A stretch of 64,000 nt of DNA from Pseudomonadota bacterium (GTDB lineage Bacteria > Pseudomonadota > Gammaproteobacteria > Burkholderiales > Rhodocyclaceae): assembly GCA_018261905.1 (NCBI GenBank), contig JAGTRU010000009.1, positions 62,001-126,000 on the forward strand. Reading direction: 5' to 3'. The position numbers and the translations under genes were made by a program. Positions within the stretch are counted from its first letter, which is position 1, and every line of letters starts with the position of its first letter. This document shows positions 54,198 to 63,300 of the stretch, piece after piece. The notes under the pieces were generated by a model, which had not been told where the DNA came from, ran no database searches, and saw only the letters and a program-made list of their open reading frames with translations.

Positions 54198-55384
54198 TGG
54201 ATACTCCCGGCTAGTTCGAATATCGGGAAATACATCATGACCACGATGGCGCCGATGACGATCCCGATGAAGGCCATCAGCAGTGGTTCGAAGAGGCGGA
54301 CAAACCAGTCCACCCAGCGGGCGATCTCGCCGTCGTAGAAGAAGGCGATGCGTTCCATCATTTCGCCCATCCGTCCGGTCCGCTCGCCGACCCGCAACAT
54401 GCGCAGGGAAACCGGCGTCGTCAGGCCGAAGGCCTCCATCGCCGCGGAGATCTGCATGCCTTCGCGAATCTGTTTGGCAGAGTCGGAAAGGCGTTGGCGA
54501 AGCGGCCCCTGCAGCAGGTCGGCGGTCATGTGCAGGGCTGGCATGATCGCAGTGCCGCCGCGCAGCAGCATGCCGACGGTGCGGTAGAAACGGGCCAGTT
54601 GATACATCCGCAGGCGTTCGCCGATGGCCGGAATGGCCGTCATCCGTTCGAACAGCCAGCGCCGGGTGGCGGCCTGCATGAGCCAGAAAACGAGCAGCGT
54701 CAGGCCGCCGGCCAGGCCGATCAACAGCGTCCAGCCATGATCGTGCACCAGGTTGCCCCAACTGATCAGCAGCCGCGAAGTGAACGGGATTTCGCCGCCC
54801 ATGTCCTCGAAAATGCGCGAGAAGCGCGGCACCACGTAGCTCAACAGGAAAATGATGACCAGGCTGCCGACGCCGGCCAGCAACAATGGGTAAATGGCGG
54901 CGCTGACGATCTTCTTGCGCACGACATCGAGTTGCGCCTGGTAGGCGACGTAGCGGGCGAGCGCTTCGGGCAGGTCGCCGGTCTTTTCGCTGGCCCGCAC
55001 GGTGGCGATATAAAGCGGCGGAAAGACGGCGGGAAATTGCTGCATCGCCTGCGACAGCGATTGTCCCTCGTACAGGTAGGCGACCAGCTTGGCCAGCAGG
55101 TGCTGGCGCTGCACCTTGCTTTCCTTCTCCTTCAGGGTTTCGATGGCATCGACCACCGACAGGCCGGCCTCGAGCAGCATCAGCAGTTCCTGGCTGAACA
55201 GGCCGAGCGGCAGGGAGTGGGCGTCGCGCCCGGCGAAATCGGCAAGTTGGTGCGAGCCCGTGACCTTGAGTACGGAATAGCCGCGCTGGCGAGCCTGCTC
55301 GGCAGCATCGTCGGCACTCGGCGAATCGAGCCGCAAACTGGTGACTTCGCTGCCCGGACGGAGAACTCGCAGTTCGAAACGCAC
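54194..55384 (-). CDS. gspF: GspF-type inner-membrane platform protein
   Basis: A 396-aa polytopic protein with two T2SSF domains (about 60-185 and 265-385). Typical helices are LGLFSQELLMLLEAGLSVVDAIE and YQLARFYRTVGMLLRGGTAIMPAL, with C-terminal transmembrane segments (PLLMAFIGIVIGAIVVMMYFPIF). It is the second gene of the operon, starting about 65 bases after gspG. Normal length. Confidence 0.93.
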   Translation of the reverse strand: MRFELRVLRPGSEVTSLRLDSPSADDAAEQARQRGYSVLKVTGSHQLADFAGRDAHSLPLGLFSQELLMLLEAGLSVVDAIETLKEKESKVQRQHLLAKLVAYLYEGQSLSQAMQQFPAVFPPLYIATVRASEKTGDLPEALARYVAYQAQLDVVRKKIVSAAIYPLLLAGVGSLVIIFLLSYVVPRFSRIFEDMGGEIPFTSRLLISWGNLVHDHGWTLLIGLAGGLTLLVFWLMQAATRRWLFERMTAIPAIGERLRMYQLARFYRTVGMLLRGGTAIMPALHMTADLLQGPLRQRLSDSAKQIREGMQISAAMEAFGLTTPVSLRMLRVGERTGRMGEMMERIAFFYDGEIARWVDWFVRLFEPLLMAFIGIVIGAIVVMMYFPIFELAGSIQ

Positions 55385-55449
55385 GCTTGCTTCCTTCCTC
55401 TAGATCAAATCGCGCTCACCCCAACGCGGGCCAAAGCGCCGCGCCGGGC

Positions 55450-55887
55450 TTATTCCCAGTTGCCGATATCGGCCGCCTCGCCGGTGCCCCCGAGGGCGCC
55501 GTCCTTGCCGTAGGAAATGATGTCGTACTCGCCGTGGTCGCCCGGCCGCTTGAACAGGTAAGGATTGCCCCAGGGGTCGGGGGGCACGTTCTTTTTTAGA
55601 TAGGGGCCGTCCCACTTGTTCTCGTTGGCCGGCTTTTCGACCAGGGCGAGCAACCCCTGTTCGGTCGTCGGGTAGTGGCCGGTTTCCAGGCGATATTGGT
55701 CGAGGGCCTTGCCGAAGGCGTCGATCTGGGCGCGCGCCGCCTTGATTTCCGATTTGCCGACCTGTTTGAAATACATCGGGCCGACATAGCCGACCAGCAG
55801 GCCGATGATGACCATGACGACCAGCAGTTCAAGTAGCGTAAAGCCGCGTTGGCTGCCTCCGGCCTCGATTGACTGCTGACCCGTCAT
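55450..55887 (-). CDS. gspG: Major pseudopilin GspG
   Basis: A 145-aa pseudopilin. It has the leader ending GSQRG, the mature start FTLLELLVVMVIIGLLVGYVG with Glu5, the YPTTEQGLLALVEKP segment and the DPWGNPYLF region that holds the calcium site of GspG proteins. It is the first gene of the eleven-gene operon. A sigma-54-like promoter and a 26-bp palindrome lie upstream in the 347-base gap, which has no other gene. Confidence 0.95.
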   Translation of the reverse strand: MTGQQSIEAGGSQRGFTLLELLVVMVIIGLLVGYVGPMYFKQVGKSEIKAARAQIDAFGKALDQYRLETGHYPTTEQGLLALVEKPANENKWDGPYLKKNVPPDPWGNPYLFKRPGDHGEYDIISYGKDGALGGTGEAADIGNWE

Positions 55888-56049
55888 TTAGTTGACCTCC
55901 CAGTCGGTTCCTGTCGAGCGGCAAAGCCGCCGCGTGTCTGCTTCATTTGCAATTGCCGGGGCTATCGGGAACTTATTGGACTCTTCCCTGCCCGTTTCCG
56001 TTCTCGTTTTGGCTGTCCCTTGCTGATGGAGCCCCGGCAATTCCTATTC

Positions 56050-56065
56050 AGCACATCCCGTGCCA
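56050..56065 (-). promoter_or_regulatory. Sigma-54-like promoter of the secretion operon
   Basis: Minus strand TGGCAC, GGGAT, GTGCT: all six -24 bases and three of four -12 bases (with the essential GC) match. The predicted start near 56040 gives a leader of about 150 bases to gspG. Confidence 0.65.
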
Positions 56066-56176
56066 CCGATTGGCGAGTCGGAGTCGAGCCGCTGACTTTG
56101 GGCAAACGTCTGTTTCGGCGGTCTTTTTGCTGCCTGGCGACGATCGCTGCCGAAGCTCGCGACGCCCCCGTTAAGG

Positions 56177-56202
56177 GCTTTTCCCCAATATTGGGGAAAA
56201 GC
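56177..56202. repeat. 26-bp perfect palindrome, candidate enhancer site
   Basis: Arms GCTTTTCCCCAAT and ATTGGGGAAAAGC meet without a spacer. Centred about 150 bases upstream of the predicted operon start, with further TGGGG words just beside it. It lacks the spaced stem and T-run of a typical terminator for the sco gene above it. Confidence 0.55.
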
Positions 56203-56234
56203 TGGGGGTGGGGAATTCCGGTCGCGGCGCATCA

Positions 56235-56891
56235 TCAGTTGCTGCCCAGTTGTGCGTATTCCCGCACGATGCTTTCCGGTGTGGCGAAGCCGTCGAGACG
56301 GACCCAGGGTTTGCCGGGGGCGGCCCGCAGGAAGGTGCTCGGCAGATGATTCATCTTGTCGCCGGGATAGGCCTCAAACGCTTTCTGGACGGCGATGCTT
56401 GCCGTACTGCTCCCGGTGTAGAACTGCCAGTGCGTGCCGGCCCCGAATTTCCGGGCGTAGGCGGCGAGGCGGGCCGGCGTGTCGTATTCCGGATCGATCG
56501 AAATCGATACCAGGTGGACCGCTTTGTTTTCCCGGCCCAGGCGCTCCTCGACCTGTGAGAAAACCTGGCTGGTGGTCGGGCAGATGGCTGTACATGAGGT
56601 GTAGATGAAATTGAGGATGACCGGCCGGCCATCGTCGATCTCCTGGCGCAACTTGACTTTTGTCCCGTCCTGGCGGACCAGGTCGAGCCCCGGTACGCGG
56701 TAATCGGCGGTGCTGCGCCGGATATTGGCAGTACTCTCGGCCGGCATGTGATGGTGCTGGTGACCGCTCATCCCGTGCCCCATGGGTTCGGCGGCGACGG
56801 CCTTGGGCAGCGCCGCGGCGAGGCTCAGGGCAAAGCCGAGGACGAGGGCCGGATGGCCGAATCCGGAGGCGGCAATGAGGCGAGGTGGCAT
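56235..56891 (-). CDS. Sco1/SenC-type copper chaperone (second copy)
   Basis: A 218-aa thioredoxin-fold copper chaperone. It has a signal peptide (start MPPRLIAAS, GGGAG six bases upstream), a His/Met-rich linker (MGHGMSGHQHHHMPAES) suited to copper binding, and the CxxxC site CTAIC (~100) with late His in KMNHLPST. It is similar in design to the copy at 38.4 kb but diverged. It lies between the oxidase-linked genes and the secretion operon. Confidence 0.9.
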   Translation of the reverse strand: MPPRLIAASGFGHPALVLGFALSLAAALPKAVAAEPMGHGMSGHQHHHMPAESTANIRRSTADYRVPGLDLVRQDGTKVKLRQEIDDGRPVILNFIYTSCTAICPTTSQVFSQVEERLGRENKAVHLVSISIDPEYDTPARLAAYARKFGAGTHWQFYTGSSTASIAVQKAFEAYPGDKMNHLPSTFLRAAPGKPWVRLDGFATPESIVREYAQLGSN

Positions 56892-56933
56892 GATGTTCTC
56901 CCTGTTCAAGATGGCCAAAGCCGGGAAAAAAGA

Positions 56934-57389
56934 TCAACGGCCGAAGGCCGCCAGCGGCGGGCGGCTTTGCATCAGGTAGCGGCGCGATACCGCCGGATTG
57001 GCGGCATTGCGCAGCGAACCGCGCATCTGCTGCTGGAGATGGTCGCGGTATTGTTCATTGGCTGACGTTGCCGGGGTGCTCGTCGGATCGACGCGCCGGC
57101 TGGCGAGCGCGCGCCCCGGGCGCGTGGCGCTCGGGGCGGTCATCGGCGGCAGGCCGGGGGGAGCGGCGATGGTACTGTCGGCGGTGGTCGCTGCCGCTGG
57201 ATTGGCGCCCTCCGGCTCGGCAATTGCCAGTTCCTCGCCCGGCGCGCTCGACAGGTTGCTGAGCTGGCTCGAACCGTCGGCCCCGCTCTGCAGAAAAATC
57301 GCGTTGTGGCCAGCCGCGCTCGCCGTCGAACAGCCCAGGGCGATGGCGGCGGCGACCAGGTAAACCCTGGAGAATTGAAGTTTCATCAT
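56934..57389 (-). CDS. Exported hypothetical protein
   Basis: A 151-aa protein not recognised. It has a signal peptide (VYLVAAAIALGCSTASAAG; the LGCS could also be a weak lipobox) and a low-complexity Ala/Pro/Thr-rich middle, and then QYRDHLQQQMRGSLRNAANPAVSRRYLM near the C-terminus. It may be a small periplasmic helper of the island. It is separated from the haem-protein gene by about 130 bases with a hairpin. Confidence 0.6.
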   Translation of the reverse strand: MMKLQFSRVYLVAAAIALGCSTASAAGHNAIFLQSGADGSSQLSNLSSAPGEELAIAEPEGANPAAATTADSTIAAPPGLPPMTAPSATRPGRALASRRVDPTSTPATSANEQYRDHLQQQMRGSLRNAANPAVSRRYLMQSRPPLAAFGR

Positions 57390-57487
57390 CTTTACTCCCA
57401 AGAAAACGTCCGAAAAAGAGCTGGAGCAGACGCCGCCGATGTGTTCTAGCGCTTCCAGTCTACCGATCAACCCTACCGTCTTAGATA

Positions 57488-57510
57488 AGGTAAAACCCCA
57501 CTTTTGGGGG
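57488..57510 (-). terminator. Possible terminator after the haem-protein gene
   Basis: Minus strand CCCCA, AAAG, TGGGG followed by TTTTA, close behind the stop of the haem-protein gene. The stem is short (5 bp), so confidence is low. Confidence 0.4.
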
Positions 57511-57518
57511 GCGCCCAC

Positions 57519-59309
57519 TCAGGGCACGGACCACTCGCCATCGGCGACCAGCCCGCCCTGCTCGTCGAAGCGGGCGATATAGGCCCCCTTCGAGGCGAAG
57601 CGTTGGTCCTGGGCCAGACTCAGGCGGGGATAGACCGTCGTCCCGGCCCGCCGGGGGGCTTCGCCGGCCGGCGTGGCCGGCCCTTGAACATCGGTCAGCG
57701 GCAGATCCCGGGTGGCGACCTGGCGATTGCCCGCCCCGTACTTGCGCGTCAGGTCGCCGGGGCGGCCAAGGTAGAGGCGCATCCTGGCTTCTTCTTCGGC
57801 CTTGCCGCCTTCGCGCTTGCTCAGCATCTCTTCGGCGCGTTCCAGCAAATAATCGCGATGTACGTTGTGCAGCATTTCGGCCAGGGTGTCGGAGAGAAAA
57901 CTGACGGCGAAATAGGCCTCGGACTGCAGGGTCTCGTCGACCAGCGGCAGACGGCGCAATTTCAGCCAGGTATGGAAGTAGGCCAGGTTGGCGGCGCGGC
58001 GGGCCGGCAGCTCGTAGGGATAAACCAGGCGGGCGACCGATTTCCAGGCGGGCGGAAAGCTGCTCTCCTGGATATTGCCGAGTTCGCCGGAAAAATAGAC
58101 GCGCCGGATATTGCCTGGGGAGAGTTCGGCCAGCGCCGGCAGATCAGCCGGCGCCAGCCAGAACATCACGGCATCCGTTGGACCGATATCGCTCAGCAAG
58201 GCGGGTAGGGTGCCGGCCATGCCCAGCGGGCGGCTGTCGACGGTGATGCCGCGGCCGGCCAGGTTGGTCGCCAGCGCCCGGGCGGCAGCATTGCCGACGA
58301 CATTGTCGCGATGGATCTGGATCAGCCGTTGCGGTTTCGGGGCGGCGCCGTCGAGCAGGTGCCCGGCCAGGACGTCGGCTTCGAGCATCACGCCGCGGGA
58401 AAAATAGAGGTTGTAGAAATTTTCCGGCGCGGCCGGCAGGGCGACGCTGGGAAACCAGCAGGGCACGGCTTCCCGGCTGCAAAACTCGTGCACCGGTTGC
58501 CAGGTGCTCTCGGTGACGCCGGAAAGCAGCGCGAAAACGGGTTGCCGCCGGTAGTGCTCGGCCAGTTGCGCGGCCCAGGTGGCCGGTTCGCCTTGCAGTT
58601 CCCAGACGTCTAGCTGCCAGTTGCGTTCGCTGCGCGACATCATTTCCGCCGGGCTGACCATGTGGCGGCGGCCGGGCGCGGTGCTGCCGTTCTTTTGCGC
58701 CATCGCCGAGCGCAGGGTGTCGAGCAGGGCCTGGCGGCGGGCGGCATTGACGCCGGGGGCGATGACTGTGGCCAGGCGGATATTCTCCTCCGTGACGCCG
58801 GGCGACCATTCGGCCGACAACTGGCGCAGATAGGCGCCGAGCGCCCGCAGCTCGGCGTCGTCGAGCCCGTAATGCGGCATCACCACCTGCATCGTCCGGC
58901 CGTCGATGGCGATGCCCTGGCGCACAGCGCGGGCGAAGGCCGGCGCGTCGTAGGGGGCGTGCGCCTGGTTGAAACTCTTGCGCCGCCGTTGATCCATGGT
59001 GGCCAGCGGCGCCTGGTCGCTGGCGAAGAGGAATTTGCCGGTGATCGGCGGTACCAGCACATTTCCTTCGACGCTGCCCAGGCCGCTCCGCCGGTGGCAA
59101 CTGACGCAGGCGGCGGAGCGGCCGGAAACGACCGTGCCGTCGAAGCGCCGGCCGGTCAGCGGCTGGCCGGAAGAGAGTTGGCCCTCGAGGTAGATGCGGC
59201 GGCCGATTTCCACTTCGTCGGCGGCCATTGCCCCGAGCGGCAGGCCGAGCAGGCAGCCGAGCAGGAGTGCGGCGCACCGGCTACGGCGGCTCAGGGTCGG
59301 TGTTTTCAT
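57519..59309 (-). CDS. Haem c / periplasmic-binding fusion (mofC-like)
   Basis: A 596-aa periplasmic protein with a signal peptide (RCAALLLGCLLGLPLGAMAA). The N-terminal cytochrome c-type domain has a CVSCH haem site (~68) and a late Met ligand candidate (MPHYGLDD). A long C-terminal part resembles branched-chain-type periplasmic-binding proteins (WQLDVWELQGEPATWAAQLAEHYRR through LPALAELSPGNIRRVYFSGEL). It is the last gene of the oxidase-FKBP-haem operon. The Leptothrix mofC product is likewise described as a haem c-type protein in third place. It may pass electrons from the oxidation reaction. Confidence 0.82.
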   Translation of the reverse strand: MKTPTLSRRSRCAALLLGCLLGLPLGAMAADEVEIGRRIYLEGQLSSGQPLTGRRFDGTVVSGRSAACVSCHRRSGLGSVEGNVLVPPITGKFLFASDQAPLATMDQRRRKSFNQAHAPYDAPAFARAVRQGIAIDGRTMQVVMPHYGLDDAELRALGAYLRQLSAEWSPGVTEENIRLATVIAPGVNAARRQALLDTLRSAMAQKNGSTAPGRRHMVSPAEMMSRSERNWQLDVWELQGEPATWAAQLAEHYRRQPVFALLSGVTESTWQPVHEFCSREAVPCWFPSVALPAAPENFYNLYFSRGVMLEADVLAGHLLDGAAPKPQRLIQIHRDNVVGNAAARALATNLAGRGITVDSRPLGMAGTLPALLSDIGPTDAVMFWLAPADLPALAELSPGNIRRVYFSGELGNIQESSFPPAWKSVARLVYPYELPARRAANLAYFHTWLKLRRLPLVDETLQSEAYFAVSFLSDTLAEMLHNVHRDYLLERAEEMLSKREGGKAEEEARMRLYLGRPGDLTRKYGAGNRQVATRDLPLTDVQGPATPAGEAPRRAGTTVYPRLSLAQDQRFASKGAYIARFDEQGGLVADGEWSVP

Positions 59310-59356
59310 GATCCTTGAAACCTCTGGTGGGCACCGAGTGCCGGGGCCCGGGTTGA

Positions 59357-60199
59357 TCAGTTGATGGCGAGTAATTCGACTTCGAAAATCAGCGTCTCGT
59401 TGGGCCCGATATCGCTGCCGACACCGCGTTCGCCATAGGCCAGTTGCGGCGGAATGAAGATCTGCCATTTCGCGCCGACCGGCATCAGCTTCATGCTTTC
59501 CTTCCAGCCGGCGATCAGGGCCGAAAGCTTCAGGCTGGCCGGTTTGCCGTCTTCGCTGGCATCGAACTCGGTGCCGTCGAGCAAGCTGCCGCGGTAGTTG
59601 CAGATGACCTGATCGGAATCGATCGGCTTCCTGCCCTGGCCAGCCCGCAAGACGCGGTACTGGAGGCCGCTCGGCAGGGTGACCACGCCGTCCTTGGCCC
59701 GGTTGGCGGCGAAGAAGGCTTCGCTCTTCTTCCGGTTTTCCTCAATGGCGGTGCGCCGCGTCAGCGTCGCCTTTTGCCGTATCTCGGTCTGGTAGGCGTT
59801 CATCACCCGGCGCAAATCCTTTTCCGGGAGCAGCAGCCTGTCGCCGGCCAGCGCGTCGCGCAGGCCCTTGATCATCAGGTCGATGTCGACATCCGACGCC
59901 TGTTTCTTGAAGTTTCGGGCGACGCTGACGCCGATGCCATAGCTCAGCTTGTCCTTGTCGCTGGCGAGTTGCCCCGTTTCGGCGGCGCCGGCCGGCCCGG
60001 TACACAAGATAAAACAGGTGATGGCGAGCCGTTTGTAAACCTTGCCGCAGCGTCGCAAAGGAGCGGAGAAGAGCGCGAAAACAGTGGCCTGCAAGGTTTT
60101 TGCGGCGCCCGCTGAAGGTGGCCGAACAATCCGGGCAAACCATGGTTTTTCCTCTGCATCCCTGCGTCTGCGCGATGCAATTGCGTTTTCTAGGTTCAT
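59357..60199 (-). CDS. FKBP-type peptidyl-prolyl isomerase (mofB-like)
   Basis: A 280-aa protein. The C-terminal FKBP domain (about 180-280) includes YRGSLLDGTEFDAS, GWKESMKLMPVGAKWQIFIP and LAYGERGVGSDIGPNETLIFEVELLAI, and an N-terminal FkpA/Mip-type dimerisation region precedes it. The export signal (KRLAITCFILCTGPAGA, ~55-72) is far from the ATG used, so translation may start later (for example at a TTG about 37 codons in) or the first 50 residues are a special extension. It folds periplasmic proteins and is placed right after the oxidase, as mofB follows mofA in Leptothrix. Confidence 0.82.
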   Translation of the reverse strand: MNLENAIASRRRRDAEEKPWFARIVRPPSAGAAKTLQATVFALFSAPLRRCGKVYKRLAITCFILCTGPAGAAETGQLASDKDKLSYGIGVSVARNFKKQASDVDIDLMIKGLRDALAGDRLLLPEKDLRRVMNAYQTEIRQKATLTRRTAIEENRKKSEAFFAANRAKDGVVTLPSGLQYRVLRAGQGRKPIDSDQVICNYRGSLLDGTEFDASEDGKPASLKLSALIAGWKESMKLMPVGAKWQIFIPPQLAYGERGVGSDIGPNETLIFEVELLAIN

Positions 60200-60314
60200 C
60201 GTCGTTCCTCTGTCGTAATGGCCGGCCGCTATTGAATGCGTCGGCGGGCAAGGCAATGTTCGGGTTGCGCCATGGGCGGCGGCGCCGGTCCGCGAGCGGC
60301 GCCGCCGTTCTGGC

Positions 60315-63300
60315 TTACGGTACGGTGACCCCTGCCGTCGGGCCGACATAGGGCGAGTTGCCGACGACGCCGTTGGCGCGGACCTGGTACTGGTAGACGG
60401 CGCCTCTGCTCAGGCCGCTGTTGGTGAACACCGTGACCCCGGCGGCGACCGCTCCGGCATTGCTCCAGATGCCCGGGATGCCGGCGACGACGCGCCGCCG
60501 CTGGATGGTGAAGCCGCTCTCGTTGTTCGAGGCGTCCGTCCAATAGACGACGATGCTGCCGGGCGCGCCGGGAATGGCGGCCGGGTTGATCGGCGCATCC
60601 GGTGCCAGCGTGCTGAGCGCGGCCGGCGCCGAACTGGCCGACGGCGTGCTTTGCCCATAGGCGGTGGCGATGGCCTTGACCTGGTAGGTGTAGGTATGGC
60701 CGGAGAAGACGCGGGTGTTGTAGTTGACGCGGCTACCGACCGAGAGCTTTTGGGCCGTGCTGCGGCCGAGTACGGCCAGTTGGACGAAGGCGCCGCCATC
60801 CGTCGAGACTTCAAGGAGGTAGGAGGTCTCGCTGTTGGCATTGTCCTGCCAGCTCAGCGTGGCCTGGGTGGCGGAGGTGAGTCGCGCACTCAGGGCGGAA
60901 GGCGTGGCCGGCGCCGCCGGCGCCCGGAGGTCGGCGCTGACGCTGACCGGCGGCGAGGCGGTGGTGACGCCGGCGCTGACATTGAGAGCGGTGACCCGGA
61001 AGGTGTAGAGATTCCCCGGGGTGCTGGGGGCCGCCAGCGTCAGCGTGCCATTGACCGAATTTTGCTCGGTCGGCGAGCGGTTGATGGTGGCCAAGGTGGC
61101 GAAAGTGGTGCCGTCGGTCGATTGTTCGACCAGGTAGGCCGTCTCGTTGGTCGAGCGGTCGGTCCACCGCAGGGCGATGCTGCTGCCCGCGGTATTCGGC
61201 GTTGCCGTCAGGGCGGTCGGCGCGGCAACCGCGAGGGCGAGTGTCGCCGGGCCGGTTGTCATGCTCCAGGCGCTGACTCCGCTGGCATTGACCGCCTGCA
61301 CCTGGTAGCAATAGGCGTTACCGAAGGTTGCCGTGGTGTCGATATAAGCCGTGCTGTTCGCCGCCAGGCTGGTCAACGTTGCCCAGACCCCGTTCGGGTT
61401 GCAGCTACCGGTAGTCGTCGTCTGGCGCTGCAGCGTATAACTGGTTTCATTGGTCGCCGCATCGACCCAGTTCAAGGTGATCACGGCCGGCCAGACGCCC
61501 GCCGCGGAAGCGGTTGCGCTCAGGCCGCTGGGGGCGAGCGGCGGGGCGACCGGGGTCTTCAGCGAGAGGGCATTGGAGGGGGCGGAGCTACCCACGGCAT
61601 TGACGGCGACGACGGTGTATACATAGGTTGTCGATTCGGCGACGGTGCTGTCGAGGAAGGTCGTGACGTCCGCCGCCGTCGAGCCGATGGCAAGCCCGTC
61701 GCGCCAGACGGTAAAGCCGGTTTCGTTCAAGGAGTTGTCGGTCCACGCCAGGGCGACCTGCGTTGCACTGACCGAGGTCGAAATGAGGGCGCTCGGCGCA
61801 TTGGGCACCGGGTCGGCGGCGATATTCGAGGGCGGCCCGTCGCCGGCTGCGTTGTAGGCGACGATCCGGTAGGAGTAGCTGGCATTGGCAACAAAGCCCG
61901 GGTCGCTCCACTTGGTGGCGTTGGCCAGGGCCGTGCCGATCTCGGCGAAGGCGCCGCCGGCCGTGGCGCGGCTGATCTTGAAACCGATCTCGTTCTGCGG
62001 GTTGCCCTTGGTGCTGGCCAGCCCGGCCGGCGTCGGGTCGATCCAGTCGAGATTGCCGAGCTGGTCGACACCGAGATTGCTCGGCGCACTTGGCAGCACA
62101 TCGTTCGGATGGAACAGGAAGGGGCGCATGAAGTCGTTTTCTTCATGGCCGAGAATGTGGCAGTGCCAGACATATTCGTTGTCGTATTGGGCGATGGCGT
62201 TGGCCACGAACCTCGGGTTATTGGTCTGCGGGTCGATCTGCGTGAAACCCAGGGTCGAGCCGAGCGGTTGCGACGGGTCCATCGGCCGGCTGCTCTGCGG
62301 CAGGCCGAAGGGAGCCAGCGGCCGCTTGGCCTTGACGGCGACGAGAATGTCTTCCAACGGGTTCATCTTGACCGTTTCTTTCCAGCCCTGTTCGTTGTCG
62401 GCCGGCGGCTTGACGGTGCCGTCCCAGCCGACGCGATTGATCACCTGGACATTGACCAGGTGGAAATGCACCGGGTGGGTGTCGACGCCGTTGTGGGTGA
62501 TTTTCCAGATTTGCGTTTCGTTGTCGGCAATGCTCTCGGTCGCCGGGTCGACGTAGCCGAGGGGGATGGTGGTCTGGGTCAGGGCGCTGGTGAAGGGCAG
62601 TTCGACGCCGAGCGTGGCATTCATGCGGCCGTAGATCGGTTCGAAGAGCTCCTGGATGGCCTTGTTCTGGACCGGCAGCGAGACCGTTGCGCTGGTCGCC
62701 ACCGACGCCGTCGCCCCGATGCCGCCGCCACCGCTGAAGGTGATCTGCGGTGCCGAGGTGTAACCGGAGCCGGGACTGGTCAAGGTCAGGCCGCTGATTT
62801 TTTTCGATACCGGGTCCACTGTCGCCGTGGCGCTGGCCTTGGCATTGCCGGGCACGGTCAGGTCGACGCCGCCATTGAAGACGACGGTCGGCGTCGAGGT
62901 ATAGCCGGTACCGCCGCTGGTCAGGGTGATGCTGCTGATGGTCTGGCCCGGCGAGGTCGGGGTCCAGTTGAAATTGGGCTGGGTGATCGAGCCGGTGGCG
63001 ATCTTGCCGTAATTGTCGGCGTCGGCCGTGCCGAAAGCCGCGTTATAGACCGATTCGGGAACCACCGGTCGCTCCTGGCTGGCGCCGTAAGCCGCCGGCA
63101 GGGCGGTGTTCAGCGCATTCAGATTGAAGGCCGGTGTTGCCGTGCCGCCCTGGGGTATGGCCTGCACCTTGATCTGCAGCATGGTCCGGGTATTCGGGCC
63201 GTAGCCGGGGAGGGTGTCGTGGGCGCCACCTTCTCCGGTCTGGTCGCCATTGCCGGTGAAGTAGTCGATGCGCGGGTCGAAAGCCGGCACCGGGGCCGGG

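Larger units (their letters stand above)
55888..56234. other. Intergenic region upstream of gspG
   Basis: No gene seen. It holds the minus-strand sigma-54-like element (56050-56065) and the 26-bp palindrome (56177-56202); the rest carries no recognised signal. Confidence 0.55.

Noticed and set aside
57420..57510. Sigma-54 promoter and enhancer repeat for the 56934-57389 gene
   Set aside because: The GG-N10-GC match is poor (CGGTAG) and the repeat looks like a terminator for the haem-protein gene.
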